Shown here piece by piece: positions 1 through 8,434 of a stretch of DNA of 36,758 nt. Position numbers and translations under genes: made by a program. The stretch's first letter is position 1. Each line of letters starts with the position of its first letter. Under the pieces are notes generated by a model. The model did not search any database. It was not told the DNA's origin and saw only the letters and a list, made by a program, of their open reading frames with translations. The stretch spans positions 1 through 36,758 of the forward strand of contig CAISRC010000049.1 of NCBI GenBank assembly GCA_903887845.1, given 5' to 3'. The DNA comes from an uncultured Chlorobiaceae bacterium (GTDB taxonomy: Bacteria > Bacteroidota > Chlorobiia > Chlorobiales > Chlorobiaceae).

Positions 1-17
1 AATCTGACATGATTGGG

Positions 18-137
18 TGGTACACTTTCGCCCGGTATACCTGGTACACTTTACTCCGGTACAGGTGGTACACTATGCTCCGGAATCGCTGGTACACTTT
101 GCTCCGGTAGAGGTGGTACACTATACTCCGGTGTGCT
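18..137. repeat. Five tandem 24-bp repeats (possible IS21-type end relic)
   Basis: Five head-to-tail units of exactly 24 bp start at 18, 42, 66, 90 and 114. Each opens with TGGTACACT and carries a CCGG about 15 bases in. Units 2 and 4 share CACTTT and units 3 and 5 share CACTAT, so there is also a 48-bp higher-order period. Many IS21-family elements carry multiple short repeats near their ends, thought to bind transposase, and the TGGTACAC core looks like that kind of array. No istA or istB gene is in the window, so this would be a solo end or the edge of an element lying to the left. The array can be read as an octapeptide repeat, but it is probably not a protein gene. Confidence 0.6.
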
Positions 138-308
138 CAGTTAACGGTGTAAAAAAAAGAATCGAAACTGTTATGATGAGCGCAAAGTTATATTTTTTTT
201 TACCAATATAAAGCGCGGCATCGCTTCAAATATAACCGCCGATTTGCCATTCATCCCAAAATATTGTTTTTTGGGTTAAAGCAACTGAATAGTAAAGGAT
301 TGTACAGT
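138..308. other. Leader region of rsmG
   Basis: This AT-rich stretch lies between the repeat array and rsmG. It contains a perfect 7-bp hairpin, CCCAAAA at 255-261 and TTTTGGG at 269-275, about 34 bases before the rsmG start. A weaker stem, AAGCG/CGCTT, sits near 212-228. No convincing -35/-10 pair stands out. The ribosome binding site AAAGGA at 294-299 belongs to rsmG. Confidence 0.4.
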
Positions 309-971
309 ATGGAACGATTGAATGATAATTTGTTGACTCTAAAGAAGCTATGTGCAGAACAGGCAATAGAGATCGACCCGTTGATGCTGCAGAAACTGGT
401 ACGCTATGGTGATTGTCTTGAACAATGGAACAGGAAGATTAACCTTATCAGCCGCAAGGAAGATGCTCCTGTCATTATCAAGCATATTTTTCATGCACTG
501 TTGATCACTCTTTTTCACTCATTCAGGAAGGGAGAACAGGTTCTTGATCTTGGTACGGGGGGAGGACTACCTGGAATTCCACTTGCTATCGCCTTTCCTG
601 AAACGCAGTTTCTTCTTGTCGACGCGACAGGAAAAAAAATTACTGCCTGTCAAGAGATGATCAAGGAGCTTGGCATCCGCAACGCCGTTGCGATGCATAT
701 AAGAGTTGAGGAACTTAAGGGGGTAATGTTTGATACAGTACTATCAAGACAAGTAGCCTCACTCGATAAACTCTGCGTTTATGCCAGCAAGCTCTTGAAA
801 CCAAAAGGTATTCTGATCTGCCTCAAGGGAGGGAATCTTGACACAGAAATTACAAAAGCCCTGACGTCAAGCAAAAAACACAATGGATTCCCTTCAAGCA
901 TAGAACAACACCCTATCCATGAAATCAGTCCGTTTTTCTCTGAAAAACAAATAGTCATTGCCTGCAGATAA
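309..971 (+). CDS. rsmG: 16S rRNA (guanine(527)-N7)-methyltransferase RsmG (GidB)
   Basis: RsmG uses S-adenosylmethionine to methylate N7 of G527 in the decoding region of 16S rRNA in the cytoplasm; loss is known to give low-level streptomycin resistance in several bacteria. The protein is 220 residues, normal for the family. It shows the family SAM-binding loop [15 protein letters not shown] near residues 80-95, preceded by the N-terminal WNRKINLIS segment typical of RsmG. The frame is open from 264, but ATG 309 is preferred because AAAGGA lies 9 bases upstream of it. It is transcribed toward the end of the ribosomal cluster, 61 bases from the rplQ stop, and appears to be a single-gene unit. 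rsmG is often beside mnmG or parA, so this position is less common. Confidence 0.95.
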   Translation: MERLNDNLLTLKKLCAEQAIEIDPLMLQKLVRYGDCLEQWNRKINLISRKEDAPVIIKHIFHALLITLFHSFRKGEQVLDLGTGGGLPGIPLAIAFPETQFLLVDATGKKITACQEMIKELGIRNAVAMHIRVEELKGVMFDTVLSRQVASLDKLCVYASKLLKPKGILICLKGGNLDTEITKALTSSKKHNGFPSSIEQHPIHEISPFFSEKQIVIACR

Positions 972-993
972 TTACCTTCATGCTGACAATGAC
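943..993 (-). terminator. Putative intrinsic terminator of the ribosomal cluster
   Basis: Read on the minus strand downstream of rplQ, an imperfect 13-bp inverted repeat (arms 981-993 and 954-966, 11 of 13 positions paired, 14-base loop) is followed by the T-rich run TATTTGTTTTT at 953-943. The outer seven pairs, GTCATTG/CAATGAC, are perfect. It lies about 40 bases past the rplQ stop, overlapping the last codons of the convergent rsmG. The two mismatches make it a moderate prediction. Confidence 0.5.
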
Positions 994-1032
994 TACTATC
1001 AATAACCCTGACAGATTAAAGAACAAAGAGAG

Positions 1033-1494
1033 TTATTCGGCAGAGGAAACTTTTGCAGCTTCAGCCGTTTTCTTCGAACCCTTGACTCGTTTTGCGCGAT
1101 CCTGTTTACCGGTTTTCTGACTTGTTGAAGGTGCCTCAGTGTAATCTACCAGTTCAATTACCGCCATTTTTGCAGCATCACCATAGCGGGGGGCAAGTTT
1201 GATAACTCTGGTATACCCTCCATTACGAGTACCGACTTTAGCCACAATCTCTTCAAAAAGCATTCTGATGGCCTGTTTGTCGCGGATATCCTTGAAGATT
1301 TCACGCTGGGCATGAACCGTACCTTTACGAGCTTTGGTAATGATCTTCTCAACGACCCTGCGGGTCTCCTTGGCTTTCGCTTCTGTCGTCTCAATACGCT
1401 TGTAAACAAGCAGTTGCGTTGACAGATTTCTAAGTGTCGCCTTTCTATGGGCTGCGGTTCTTCCGAGTTTTCTTGCCGGCTTAACTTTACGCAT
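1033..1494 (-). CDS. rplQ: 50S ribosomal protein L17
   Basis: L17 is a large-subunit protein near the peptide exit tunnel. The start [19 protein letters not shown] and the region [20 protein letters not shown] are characteristic of the family. At 153 residues it is longer than the roughly 120-residue bacterial norm: after the conserved VIELVDY end of the domain there is a tail of about 37 residues rich in Lys, Ala, Ser and Thr, probably disordered. It is the last gene of the cluster, 47 bases after rpoA, which is the classical alpha-operon order. The downstream stem-loop at 943-993 would end transcription. Confidence 0.97.
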   Translation of the reverse strand: MRKVKPARKLGRTAAHRKATLRNLSTQLLVYKRIETTEAKAKETRRVVEKIITKARKGTVHAQREIFKDIRDKQAIRMLFEEIVAKVGTRNGGYTRVIKLAPRYGDAAKMAVIELVDYTEAPSTSQKTGKQDRAKRVKGSKKTAEAAKVSSAE

Positions 1495-1541
1495 GACTGT
1501 TTCCTGATCTCAATAATTCAAAAAAGGGGTTACAAATCTTA

Positions 1542-2525
1542 TCATTTCATCTGATACTTGGTAATATCCATACCAAACTTCAGGTCAAATTTCTCAAGTT
1601 GCTCTTTAAGTTCTGTCAGCGACTTTTTACCAAAATTCTTATAGTTAAGCAACTCCTCTTCCTTATGAGAAACGAGTTCGCCAATAGTATCGATTTCCGC
1701 AAGTCTCAGGCAGTTATGCGAACGCACTGAAAGATCAAGGTCTTCGATTTTGGTGTGAAAGAGCCTGCGCATAGTCTCGAACTCATCGTCCTGCAGCTTA
1801 AACTCCTCTTCAGTAAACTCTTCCTCTGTGGGTGAGAAATTGGCAAAAAACATAACATGTTCAGTAATGATCTTGCCTGCAAGACTGATTGAGTCATCAG
1901 GAGTAACGGAACCATCCGTCTCGACATCAAGAATCATTTTTTCATAATCAGTACGCTGACCAACACGGGTATTCTCAACAGTAAATTTAACATTCCTGAT
2001 AGGGGTATAGATTGCATCAATGGCAATATAGCCAATCGGCATACCTTCAGGCCTGTTATCCTCTGCAGGCATATAACCGCGGCCTCTCCCGATATAAACA
2101 TCTATTTTAAGCGTCACACCTGCATTTATCGTTGCGATGTGCATATCCTTATTTAGTACTTCAAACTCACCCTCCTGAGGAACAATATCGCCTGCGGTAA
2201 AATCCATAGGCCCGACAAGGGAAAGTGATGTCTTGCAGTTTCTTTTACAGGTGGACTTGAAACGCACCTTTTTAAGGTTCAAAATAATTTCGGGAACATC
2301 TTCACGGACACCATCAATGGCAGCAAACTCGTGATAGACATTGTCAATTTTGATCCCTGTTATCGCAGTTCCCGGAAGTGATGCAAGCAAAACTCTTCTC
2401 ATAACGTTTCCAAGGGTCACTCCATAACCGCGTTCAAGCGGCTGCGCAATAAACCTGCCGAAAGAATCACTATGTGAAGCTTCGTCCACCTCTATTTTTG
2501 CAGGCATCTGCATCTGGTATATCAT
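1542..2525 (-). CDS. rpoA: DNA-directed RNA polymerase subunit alpha
   Basis: The alpha subunit (327 residues) dimerises to nucleate RNA polymerase assembly and contacts activators and UP elements. The N-terminal domain is recognisable from [21 protein letters not shown] near residue 32. The C-terminal helix-hairpin-helix domain, roughly residues 250-327, contains [19 protein letters not shown] and [14 protein letters not shown]. Length is normal and both domains are intact. It lies between rpsD (28 bases upstream) and rplQ, as in most bacteria, so polymerase and ribosome synthesis share a transcript. Confidence 0.98.
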   Translation of the reverse strand: MIYQMQMPAKIEVDEASHSDSFGRFIAQPLERGYGVTLGNVMRRVLLASLPGTAITGIKIDNVYHEFAAIDGVREDVPEIILNLKKVRFKSTCKRNCKTSLSLVGPMDFTAGDIVPQEGEFEVLNKDMHIATINAGVTLKIDVYIGRGRGYMPAEDNRPEGMPIGYIAIDAIYTPIRNVKFTVENTRVGQRTDYEKMILDVETDGSVTPDDSISLAGKIITEHVMFFANFSPTEEEFTEEEFKLQDDEFETMRRLFHTKIEDLDLSVRSHNCLRLAEIDTIGELVSHKEEELLNYKNFGKKSLTELKEQLEKFDLKFGMDITKYQMK

Positions 2526-2553
2526 AGTGTTTATACCTTAGAATTCATTAAAA

Positions 2554-3165
2554 TCACTTCGAGTATAATTCAACGACCAACTGTTCGTTGAATGGTTCCT
2601 GTACTTCCACTCTCTCAGGAACGCTCAGAAAAACAGCCTTCTGGTTCGCCTTGTCAACCTGAATCCATGAAGGGATGCGTGATTCGGGTGCTTTATTGAG
2701 CGAATCAGTAACTGCTCCCATATTTTTACTTCTCTGACGGAATTCAATCAACTCTCCTGGTGAGACTATATAAGAGGGAATGTCGACCTTTTTGCCATTG
2801 ACAAGAAGATGCCCGTGCGTAACGAGCTGACGGGCACCTGACCTTGATGGCGCAAAGCCAGCACGAAAGACAACATTATCAAAACGCCTTTCCAGGAGCT
2901 TAACAAGGTTATCACCTGTAATACCTCTTTGCGAGACCGCTTTCTGATAATAATTCCTGAACTGCTTCTCCAAGATACCATAAAGGTACTTCATCTTCTG
3001 TTTCTCTCGAAGCTGCAGTGCATACTCAGAAACCTTACCTTTCCGACCCTGACCATGCTGACCTGGAGGAAAAGGGCGTCTTTCGAGATATTTTTCAGCC
3101 TTAGGCGCAAGTGCAATACCTAACCTGCGGGATACTTTTGTTATTGACCCTCTGAATCTTGCCAT
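2554..3165 (-). CDS. rpsD: 30S ribosomal protein S4
   Basis: S4 (203 residues) is a primary 16S rRNA-binding protein that initiates assembly of the 5' domain, and in many bacteria it represses its own operon. The sequence shows the N-terminal [19 protein letters not shown] and an S4 RNA-binding domain around residues 90-150 ([19 protein letters not shown], then [20 protein letters not shown]). There is no N-terminal CxxC zinc-knuckle cluster, so this is the zinc-independent form. It lies between rpsK and rpoA in standard order. Confidence 0.98.
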   Translation of the reverse strand: MARFRGSITKVSRRLGIALAPKAEKYLERRPFPPGQHGQGRKGKVSEYALQLREKQKMKYLYGILEKQFRNYYQKAVSQRGITGDNLVKLLERRFDNVVFRAGFAPSRSGARQLVTHGHLLVNGKKVDIPSYIVSPGELIEFRQRSKNMGAVTDSLNKAPESRIPSWIQVDKANQKAVFLSVPERVEVQEPFNEQLVVELYSK

Positions 3166-3202
3166 ATCAATTGCTTCATTGAAATTCTATGAATATATAA
3201 AA

Positions 3203-3586
3203 TCAGACCCTTCTGCGTTTGGGAGGCCTGCAGCCATTATGGGGAAGCGGTGTTATATCCTTGATAGTCCGCACATCAAGACCTGCTCCCTGCAATGCCC
3301 GAATCGCTGCATCGCGTCCGGCACCCGGACCTTTAATAAAGACATTGACATGTCTCATACCAAGATCATAGGCTTCCTTGGCTGCGGCTTCAGAAGTCAC
3401 CTGAGAAGCGTATGGTGTATTCTTTTTTGAGCCTTTGAATCCGTTTTTACCAGCACTGGACCAGGAAACCGTATTGCCCTGAACATCGGTAATGGTTACC
3501 ATAATATTATTAAAGGATGCCTTGATATGCACAGCACCTTCTGCGGTAACTTTTACTTTCTTTTTTTTCCTGCTTATTGTAGCCAT
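3203..3586 (-). CDS. rpsK: 30S ribosomal protein S11
   Basis: S11 (127 residues) sits on the 30S platform near the mRNA exit and the Shine-Dalgarno/anti-Shine-Dalgarno helix. Diagnostic segments are the Lys-rich start [31 protein letters not shown], and the C-terminal [18 protein letters not shown]. The N-terminal end contains the SRKKKK basic run common in this lineage. Length is normal. It follows rpsM by 46 bases and precedes rpsD. Confidence 0.98.
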   Translation of the reverse strand: MATISRKKKKVKVTAEGAVHIKASFNNIMVTITDVQGNTVSWSSAGKNGFKGSKKNTPYASQVTSEAAAKEAYDLGMRHVNVFIKGPGAGRDAAIRALQGAGLDVRTIKDITPLPHNGCRPPKRRRV

Positions 3587-3632
3587 GAACTTACATTCTT
3601 ATAGTAATCGAAGATTTATTGCCTATACACCA

Positions 3633-4010
3633 CTATTTCTTGACAGCCTTCTTCTTGCCGGCGACGGTCTTTCGTTTACCCTTTCTGGTCCTCGCGTTGG
3701 TCCGTGTTCTCTGTCCGCGAACCGGAAGCGAACGACGGTGACGAAGACCTCTGTAGCAGCCAATATCCATCAAGCGCTTAATGGCTGTCTGCTGCTCACC
3801 GCGAGCCTGCCCCTCAACCTTGTATGACTCGGCAATAATCTCTCTGATAGCATGCGCTTCTTCATCATTCAGCTCAGAGATCTTTCTGTCAGGCGCAATA
3901 CCGGCTCTCTGCAAAATACTTTCTGCTGATGCTCTCCCAATACCATAAACATGCGTCAAAGCGATAACGGCATGTTTGTTCAACGGCAAATTTACCCCAG
4001 CTATCCTCAT
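3633..4010 (-). CDS. rpsM: 30S ribosomal protein S13
   Basis: S13 (125 residues) is in the 30S head, contacts the P-site tRNA with its C-terminal tail, and forms intersubunit bridges. It begins [20 protein letters not shown], contains the helix-two-turn-helix segment [17 protein letters not shown] and the conserved [17 protein letters not shown], and ends in a very basic tail ([16 protein letters not shown]). It is the first 30S gene after rpmJ. Confidence 0.98.
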   Translation of the reverse strand: MRIAGVNLPLNKHAVIALTHVYGIGRASAESILQRAGIAPDRKISELNDEEAHAIREIIAESYKVEGQARGEQQTAIKRLMDIGCYRGLRHRRSLPVRGQRTRTNARTRKGKRKTVAGKKKAVKK

Positions 4011-4043
4011 ATTCTCATTTATGTTCTATTGTTTTTCTGAAGA

Positions 4044-4160
4044 TCAACCCTGGCGCTGTTTATGGCTGGGATTTACTTTGCAAATCACATATCTCTTGCC
4101 TTTGCGTTTAACAATGCGGCAATGCTCACAACGCTTTTTGATAGAAGAATATATTTTCAT
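4044..4160 (-). CDS. rpmJ: 50S ribosomal protein L36 (zinc-binding form)
   Basis: This short gene encodes 38 residues, beginning [19 protein letters not shown] and ending NPSHKQRQG. Cys11, Cys14, Cys27 and His33 form the C-x2-C-x12-C-x5-H zinc ribbon of C-plus L36 proteins. L36 stabilises 23S rRNA near the peptidyltransferase region. It lies between infA and rpsM, the normal place. The Shine-Dalgarno match is poor (CGGG about 6-8 bases upstream). The 110 bases separating it from infA hold a nested inverted repeat. Zinc-type L36 genes can be replaced by zinc-free paralogues under zinc limitation; none is visible here. Confidence 0.95.
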   Translation of the reverse strand: MKIYSSIKKRCEHCRIVKRKGKRYVICKVNPSHKQRQG

Positions 4161-4201
4161 AATAAACCCGACATGCAATAATTAAACCAACTCGTTCCGA
4201 A

Positions 4202-4255
4202 ATGTGAAAAGGCTTGTAATGTAATAAATAAAGATTACAAAACCAATATTCACAT
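4202..4255 (-). repeat. Nested inverted repeat between infA and rpmJ
   Basis: Two perfect 7-bp inverted repeats are nested: outer arms ATGTGAA at 4202-4208 and TTCACAT at 4249-4255, inner arms TTGTAAT at 4214-4220 and ATTACAA at 4234-4240, with a 13-base loop. On the transcript this would form an extended AT-rich hairpin with an internal loop. There is no following U tract, so it is not a typical terminator. On the minus strand TTGGTT, a 17-base spacer and TACATT also make a weak promoter-like pair here. It could be an internal promoter, an RNA processing site or a protein-binding site. Confidence 0.5.
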
Positions 4256-4270
4256 GACCTGTTTTATCAC

Positions 4271-4489
4271 TTATTTATACCGGTATGTAATACGTCCTTT
4301 GGTTATATCATAAGGGGATATCTGTACCTTAACCTTGTCCCCAGGGAGTATTCTGATATAGTGCATTCTGATTTTACCCGAAACATGGGCAAGCACCTCA
4401 AGACTGTTTTCAAGTTTTACCTTAAACAGCGCATTCGGAAGTGCATCCAGAATCACTCCCTCAATCTCAATTGATTCTTCTTTAGCCAA
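4271..4489 (-). CDS. infA: Translation initiation factor IF-1
   Basis: IF-1 (72 residues) binds the 30S A site and assists IF-2 and IF-3 during initiation. The S1/OB fold is evident: [19 protein letters not shown], then [18 protein letters not shown] and the C-terminal GRITYRYK. I assign a TTG start at 4489 because AAAGGAG lies 8 bases upstream and the resulting protein matches the family start MAKEE and length. The frame is open further upstream, to 4531 where it would overlap map, but that extension has no family counterpart. A TTG start is a plausible translational throttle. It lies 38 bases after map. Confidence 0.93.
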   Translation of the reverse strand: MAKEESIEIEGVILDALPNALFKVKLENSLEVLAHVSGKIRMHYIRILPGDKVKVQISPYDITKGRITYRYK

Positions 4490-4527
4490 ATTGTCTGCTC
4501 CTTTATTCGATAAAATGTTGTACGCTA

Positions 4528-5328
4528 TCAAGCAAGCTGTTTCCCCTCAAGAAAGGTACGAGTCAGTATCTCAGCTTTCCCGGGCCTTACAACTATTGTA
4601 TGCTCAAAGTGAGCTGATGGCTTTCCGTCCTCTGTTACTGCAACCCAACCACCGCGCTTACTGATTGCGCGGCGTGATCTTCCAAGAGCTATCATAGGCT
4701 CAATAGCGAGTGTCATGCCCTCGCGAAGCTTTACCCCGGTATTTTTTTTCCCATAATTTGGTACAGCAGGGTCTTCATGCAGTTCGCTGCCTATACCGTG
4801 GCCAACCATATTTTCAATAACACTGAACCCGAACGAACGGGCATAGTCCTCTATAGCCGACGAAATATCATGAAGTCGATTTCCGGCTACAGCCATGGCA
4901 ATTCCACGGGCAAGGCACTCACGTGTTGCATCAACCAGCTCCTGTACCTTTTCATCAATAGTGCCAAGTACAAAAGTTCGTGCCGCATCACCGTGATAAC
5001 CTCCTTTATAAACACCACAATCGACGGAAACGATATCACCTTCCTTTATAACTCTTTTAATATTCGGAACTCCATGAACTACCTCTTCATTGAGGGAAAC
5101 ACAGAGTGTTGCTGGATAGGGCGTCACCCCCGGATCGCCTTTCGGCGCATAATTCAAAAAACTTGGCTGCGCCTGATGATCCCTGATAAACTCCTCAGCC
5201 ATCATATCAAGCTGCTTCGTCGTCATTCCGGGCCTTATTTCCGTTTCAATAAGATCGAGTACCCTGGCTACCAAAGCGCCGGACTCTCTCATCAGATCAA
5301 TTTCCCGTTCGCTTTTTATCGTAATCAT
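4528..5328 (-). CDS. map: Methionine aminopeptidase, type I
   Basis: This enzyme (266 residues) removes the N-terminal methionine from nascent proteins at the ribosome exit using two divalent metals. The metal ligands are visible in order: Asp in [14 protein letters not shown] (two Asp), His in [14 protein letters not shown], Glu in TLAIEPM and Glu in AHFEHTIVV. There is no N-terminal zinc-finger extension, so it is the short type Ia. secY ends 10 bases upstream. In many bacteria adk lies between secY and map; here it does not. Confidence 0.97.
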   Translation of the reverse strand: MITIKSEREIDLMRESGALVARVLDLIETEIRPGMTTKQLDMMAEEFIRDHQAQPSFLNYAPKGDPGVTPYPATLCVSLNEEVVHGVPNIKRVIKEGDIVSVDCGVYKGGYHGDAARTFVLGTIDEKVQELVDATRECLARGIAMAVAGNRLHDISSAIEDYARSFGFSVIENMVGHGIGSELHEDPAVPNYGKKNTGVKLREGMTLAIEPMIALGRSRRAISKRGGWVAVTEDGKPSAHFEHTIVVRPGKAEILTRTFLEGKQLA

Positions 5329-5338
5329 AGGTGATGTG

Positions 5339-6670
5339 TTACCTGCTCTGCCGTCCGCGAGTTTTGCCTGACTTCATGAAGCCATCATAATGACGCATCA
5401 GCAAATGACTCTCAACCTGCTGCAATGTATCAAGGCCAACACCAACAATGATCAGAAGACTGGTTCCTCCAAAAAACTGTGCAAATCCTTGCGTAACATT
5501 ACCGAACTTGGTCAGAAAAGTAGGAAGAATCGCAATAATGGCCAGTGATATCGCTCCCGGCAGCGTAATGCGCGTCAAAATATTATCAATAAAGTCTGCG
5601 GTACTTTTTCCGGGACGGACACCGGGGATAAAACCACCCTGCCGGCGCATGGTATCAGCAACTTCTTTTGGATTAAACGCGATAGCTGTATAAAAATAAG
5701 TAAAGAAGACAATCATTGTGCCAAACATGAGAGCATACCACCATGAATCATAAGCCAAAAGACCGGCAATTTTTTGCATCACCTCATTTTCCGGAAAAAA
5801 GGAGAGAAAGGTACCAGGAAGAAACATAATAGACTGCGCAAATATAATTGGCATAACACCAGCAGTATTGATCCTCATCGGTATGTACTGTGTACTGCCT
5901 CCATATACCTTTCGGCCAACAACCCTTTTGGCATGCTGGACTGGGATCCGCCTGGTACCAACAGTCAGAACAACAACGAAAGCAACAATTGCTGCCATCA
6001 TCGCAAGTATAATAATCTCTATAATCCAGTTCTTGCTTCCCAGAGAAACAGAACGAAATTCCGCAACAAGAGCTTGTGGAAATCTTGCAAGAATACCAAT
6101 CATAATAATGAGTGATATGCCGTTTCCAATACCGCGTTCTGTAATCTTTTCACCAAGCCACATAACGAAAACCGTGGCAGATGTCAAAAGAATCACGACC
6201 GTTAATGTAAAAAATATTCCGGGATCAGGGACAATAACCTTGCCGAATGATGCCGGGCTGGAAAGGCTCACACTTACCCCCCATGACTGGAGAATCGCTA
6301 TCAAAACGGTTCCGTACCGGGTCATCTGGCTGATTTTCTGCCGTCCATCCTCTCCCTCTTTCTGTAATTTCTGAAAATAGGGGGTTACTGCGCCAAGAAG
6401 CTGTACAATAATTGAGGCCGAAATGTACGGCATGATGCCAAGCGAAAAAATAGATGCCCTCGCAAAAGCTCCACCAACAAAGAGATCGAACAATCCAAAC
6501 AGATCGTTCGAATGGGTCTGCGATGCGCCTGACACTGCAGCCGCATCAACACCTGGAATGGTAATATGTGAACCCAGCCTGTAGACAAATAACAACAGAA
6601 GCGTATAAAGGATCCTCTGACGGAGCTCAGGGATTTTATTAATGTTCCTTATACTTTCAGTAAGCTTCAT
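5339..6670 (-). CDS. secY: Protein translocase subunit SecY
   Basis: SecY (443 residues) is the channel-forming subunit of the SecYEG translocon in the inner membrane. It begins with LTESIRNINKIPELRQRILYTL, has the expected ten membrane-spanning segments, a plug-region GGAFARASIFSLGIMPYIS, and the cytosolic loop KRVVGRKVYGGSTQYIPMR that contacts ribosome or SecA. The C-terminal cytosolic tail is basic (KSGKTRGRQSR). It sits directly after rplO (18 bases), in standard spc-operon order, so translocon supply is tied to ribosome supply. Confidence 0.98.
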   Translation of the reverse strand: MKLTESIRNINKIPELRQRILYTLLLLFVYRLGSHITIPGVDAAAVSGASQTHSNDLFGLFDLFVGGAFARASIFSLGIMPYISASIIVQLLGAVTPYFQKLQKEGEDGRQKISQMTRYGTVLIAILQSWGVSVSLSSPASFGKVIVPDPGIFFTLTVVILLTSATVFVMWLGEKITERGIGNGISLIIMIGILARFPQALVAEFRSVSLGSKNWIIEIIILAMMAAIVAFVVVLTVGTRRIPVQHAKRVVGRKVYGGSTQYIPMRINTAGVMPIIFAQSIMFLPGTFLSFFPENEVMQKIAGLLAYDSWWYALMFGTMIVFFTYFYTAIAFNPKEVADTMRRQGGFIPGVRPGKSTADFIDNILTRITLPGAISLAIIAILPTFLTKFGNVTQGFAQFFGGTSLLIIVGVGLDTLQQVESHLLMRHYDGFMKSGKTRGRQSR

Positions 6671-6688
6671 AGCGTCCTTTTATCAAAT

Positions 6689-7243
6689 TCAGGGCTTGGT
6701 TGTTTTTTTGGATCTCTTTACCAGTTTCGCTTTTGGTTTTAAGAGTGCCTCTTCAAACGGCAGATCCCTGACCTTTGATGCCTCTTCAAGGGTACGGAAC
6801 GCCTTGATTGCTTCGCCGCCTGCAGCGGTAATCTTGTCTTCGGCACTTTTACTGAATGCATGAGCGTTGATTTTAATAGCGCTCGTCAATTCACCATTAC
6901 CGAGAATTTTGAAATAATCAGCATTACTGGCATGAAGGAGAGACTTGAGATCGAGAATCGTAATCTCGTTTGCGACAAGACCATCTTGTACCCACTTGTC
7001 GATCTGGGTAAGATTTACGGTATTGACCGGTTTTTTATCAAGAGGTGTAAACCCGAATTTTGGCAAACGCCGATACACCGGAACCTGTCCACCCTCAATG
7101 ATTGGTCTTTTGTAGCCACTTCGTGACTGCTGGCCATTGTTACCTTTGCCGGCAGTCGTTCCATTACCCGAACCCTGACCGCGGCCAACCCGCTTTTTGT
7201 TTTTTACTGCGCCTTTTGCTGGACGAAGTGAACTTAAATCCAT
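6689..7243 (-). CDS. rplO: 50S ribosomal protein L15
   Basis: L15 is a late assembly protein of the large subunit. The N-terminal glycine-rich KKRVGRGQGSGNGTTAGKG and the segment PIIEGGQVPVYRRLPKFGF are diagnostic. At 184 residues it is longer than the usual 145-150; the extra 30-35 residues form a C-terminal tail ending in a Lys-rich run (KPKAKLVKRSKKTTKP). The folded domain ends near the alanine/glycine-rich GGEAIKAF. It lies between rpmD and secY. Confidence 0.97.
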   Translation of the reverse strand: MDLSSLRPAKGAVKNKKRVGRGQGSGNGTTAGKGNNGQQSRSGYKRPIIEGGQVPVYRRLPKFGFTPLDKKPVNTVNLTQIDKWVQDGLVANEITILDLKSLLHASNADYFKILGNGELTSAIKINAHAFSKSAEDKITAAGGEAIKAFRTLEEASKVRDLPFEEALLKPKAKLVKRSKKTTKP

Positions 7244-7276
7244 GGTTTCAATTCCCGACTTTCTATTAGTAAAATC

Positions 7277-7462
7277 TTAGACTTCTTCAACCTTTACAAG
7301 GTGCTGTACAACCCTGATCTGTCCTCTTGTGCAGGGATTATCCTGCCTGTCAACACTATAATTCGGTCTTCCGAGTCCAAGGGCCTGAATTGTTGCTTTC
7401 TGTTTTTTCGTACCCCCAATGACACTACGCACCTGGGTAATTTTCAATATTTTATCACTCAT
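7277..7462 (-). CDS. rpmD: 50S ribosomal protein L30
   Basis: L30 (61 residues) is a small ferredoxin-like-fold protein of the large subunit. It reads [20 protein letters not shown] followed by [20 protein letters not shown] and a C-terminal [11 protein letters not shown], the family pattern (K-I-T-Q-V-x-S-x-I-G, then L-G-L-x-R). Length is normal. It lies between rpsE (17 bases) and rplO (33 bases). Confidence 0.96.
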   Translation of the reverse strand: MSDKILKITQVRSVIGGTKKQKATIQALGLGRPNYSVDRQDNPCTRGQIRVVQHLVKVEEV

Positions 7463-7479
7463 GATCGCATTCTTTCATT

Positions 7480-7998
7480 TTAACTTTCAAAAACCTCAGT
7501 CAGGCTCTTTGACCTTCTTTCGCCTACATCATAAGCGTCAGACATACTCTGAAGCCCCTTGATTGCAGCTTTTACAACATTGTGCGGGTTCGATGAACCG
7601 AGCGATTTGGTCAGAATGTCATGAATACCAGCCATCTCAAGAACGGCCCTCACTGCGCCACCGGCAATAAGACCAGTTCCGGGAGTTGCAGGCTTCATCA
7701 TGACCTTCGCTGAACCATACTTTACCACAATCTGATGTGGTATAGTTCCTTTGACAATCGGCACCTTAATCACATTTTTCTTGCCATCTTCGATACCTTT
7801 AGCAATGGCATCCTGTACTTCATTTGCCTTACCAAGCCCGTAACCGACATGACCCTCTTTATCGCCAACAACAACAATTGCATTGAATCCGAAACGCTTA
7901 CCGCCCTTAACAACCTTTGCGGTCCTGTTGATATGAACAAGCTTCTCTTTCAGATTTAATTCACCGGGTCTGATACTCTTAGCAGATGTTTTCGCCAT
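7480..7998 (-). CDS. rpsE: 30S ribosomal protein S5
   Basis: S5 (172 residues) lies at the mRNA entry site and helps decoding accuracy and helicase activity. It contains the double-stranded RNA-binding-like N-terminal domain ([36 protein letters not shown]) and the C-terminal domain ([36 protein letters not shown]). All conserved blocks are present. It follows rplR by 23 bases. Confidence 0.98.
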   Translation of the reverse strand: MAKTSAKSIRPGELNLKEKLVHINRTAKVVKGGKRFGFNAIVVVGDKEGHVGYGLGKANEVQDAIAKGIEDGKKNVIKVPIVKGTIPHQIVVKYGSAKVMMKPATPGTGLIAGGAVRAVLEMAGIHDILTKSLGSSNPHNVVKAAIKGLQSMSDAYDVGERRSKSLTEVFES

Positions 7999-8021
7999 TT
8001 ACCTATCTCTTTGAAAAGTTT

Positions 8022-8381
8022 TTAAAAGATCAGTCCTGCTTCTCTCGCACCATCAGCCAATGCCTTGACTCTGCCATGATAACGAAATCCATTCCTGTCA
8101 AATACTACATTTGTTATACCTGCGGCAAGAGCTTTCTGACCGATCTGACTGCCGATAATACGGCACAATTCAGATTTTGAGCCCTGAAGCGCCTTGTTAT
8201 CTTTCGACATAGTTGATGCAGCCAGCAACGTTTTACCGTTCACATCATCAATCAATTGCGCATAAATCTGTGAAAGGCTCCTGTAGACACAAAGCCTCGG
8301 CTTTACCTGGGTACCCTGGACATTTGCTCGGCTTCTGTCCTTGATTTTCTGCCTCCGGGAGGCTTTATCGATTTGACTCAT
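8022..8381 (-). CDS. rplR: 50S ribosomal protein L18
   Basis: L18 (119 residues) binds 5S rRNA and helps attach it to the large subunit. The basic N-terminus ([19 protein letters not shown]), the block [20 protein letters not shown], and the C-terminal [20 protein letters not shown] are diagnostic. Length is typical. It follows rplF by 53 bases and precedes rpsE. Confidence 0.98.
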   Translation of the reverse strand: MSQIDKASRRQKIKDRSRANVQGTQVKPRLCVYRSLSQIYAQLIDDVNGKTLLAASTMSKDNKALQGSKSELCRIIGSQIGQKALAAGITNVVFDRNGFRYHGRVKALADGAREAGLIF

Positions 8382-8434
8382 TCTCTTGAACCGTTGTAAT
8401 ATGTTATTGCCTGACTACTTGTATTCTTTATTCG

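Noticed and set aside
18-137. CRISPR array
   Set aside because: The units are contiguous 24-bp repeats with no unique spacers and there is no cas gene in the window.
17-211. Open frame encoding octapeptide repeats across the 24-bp array
   Set aside because: The repetition follows directly from a 24-bp (8-codon) DNA period without stop codons. There is no ribosome binding site and the start would be GTG inside the first unit. A DNA-level repeat explains it better.
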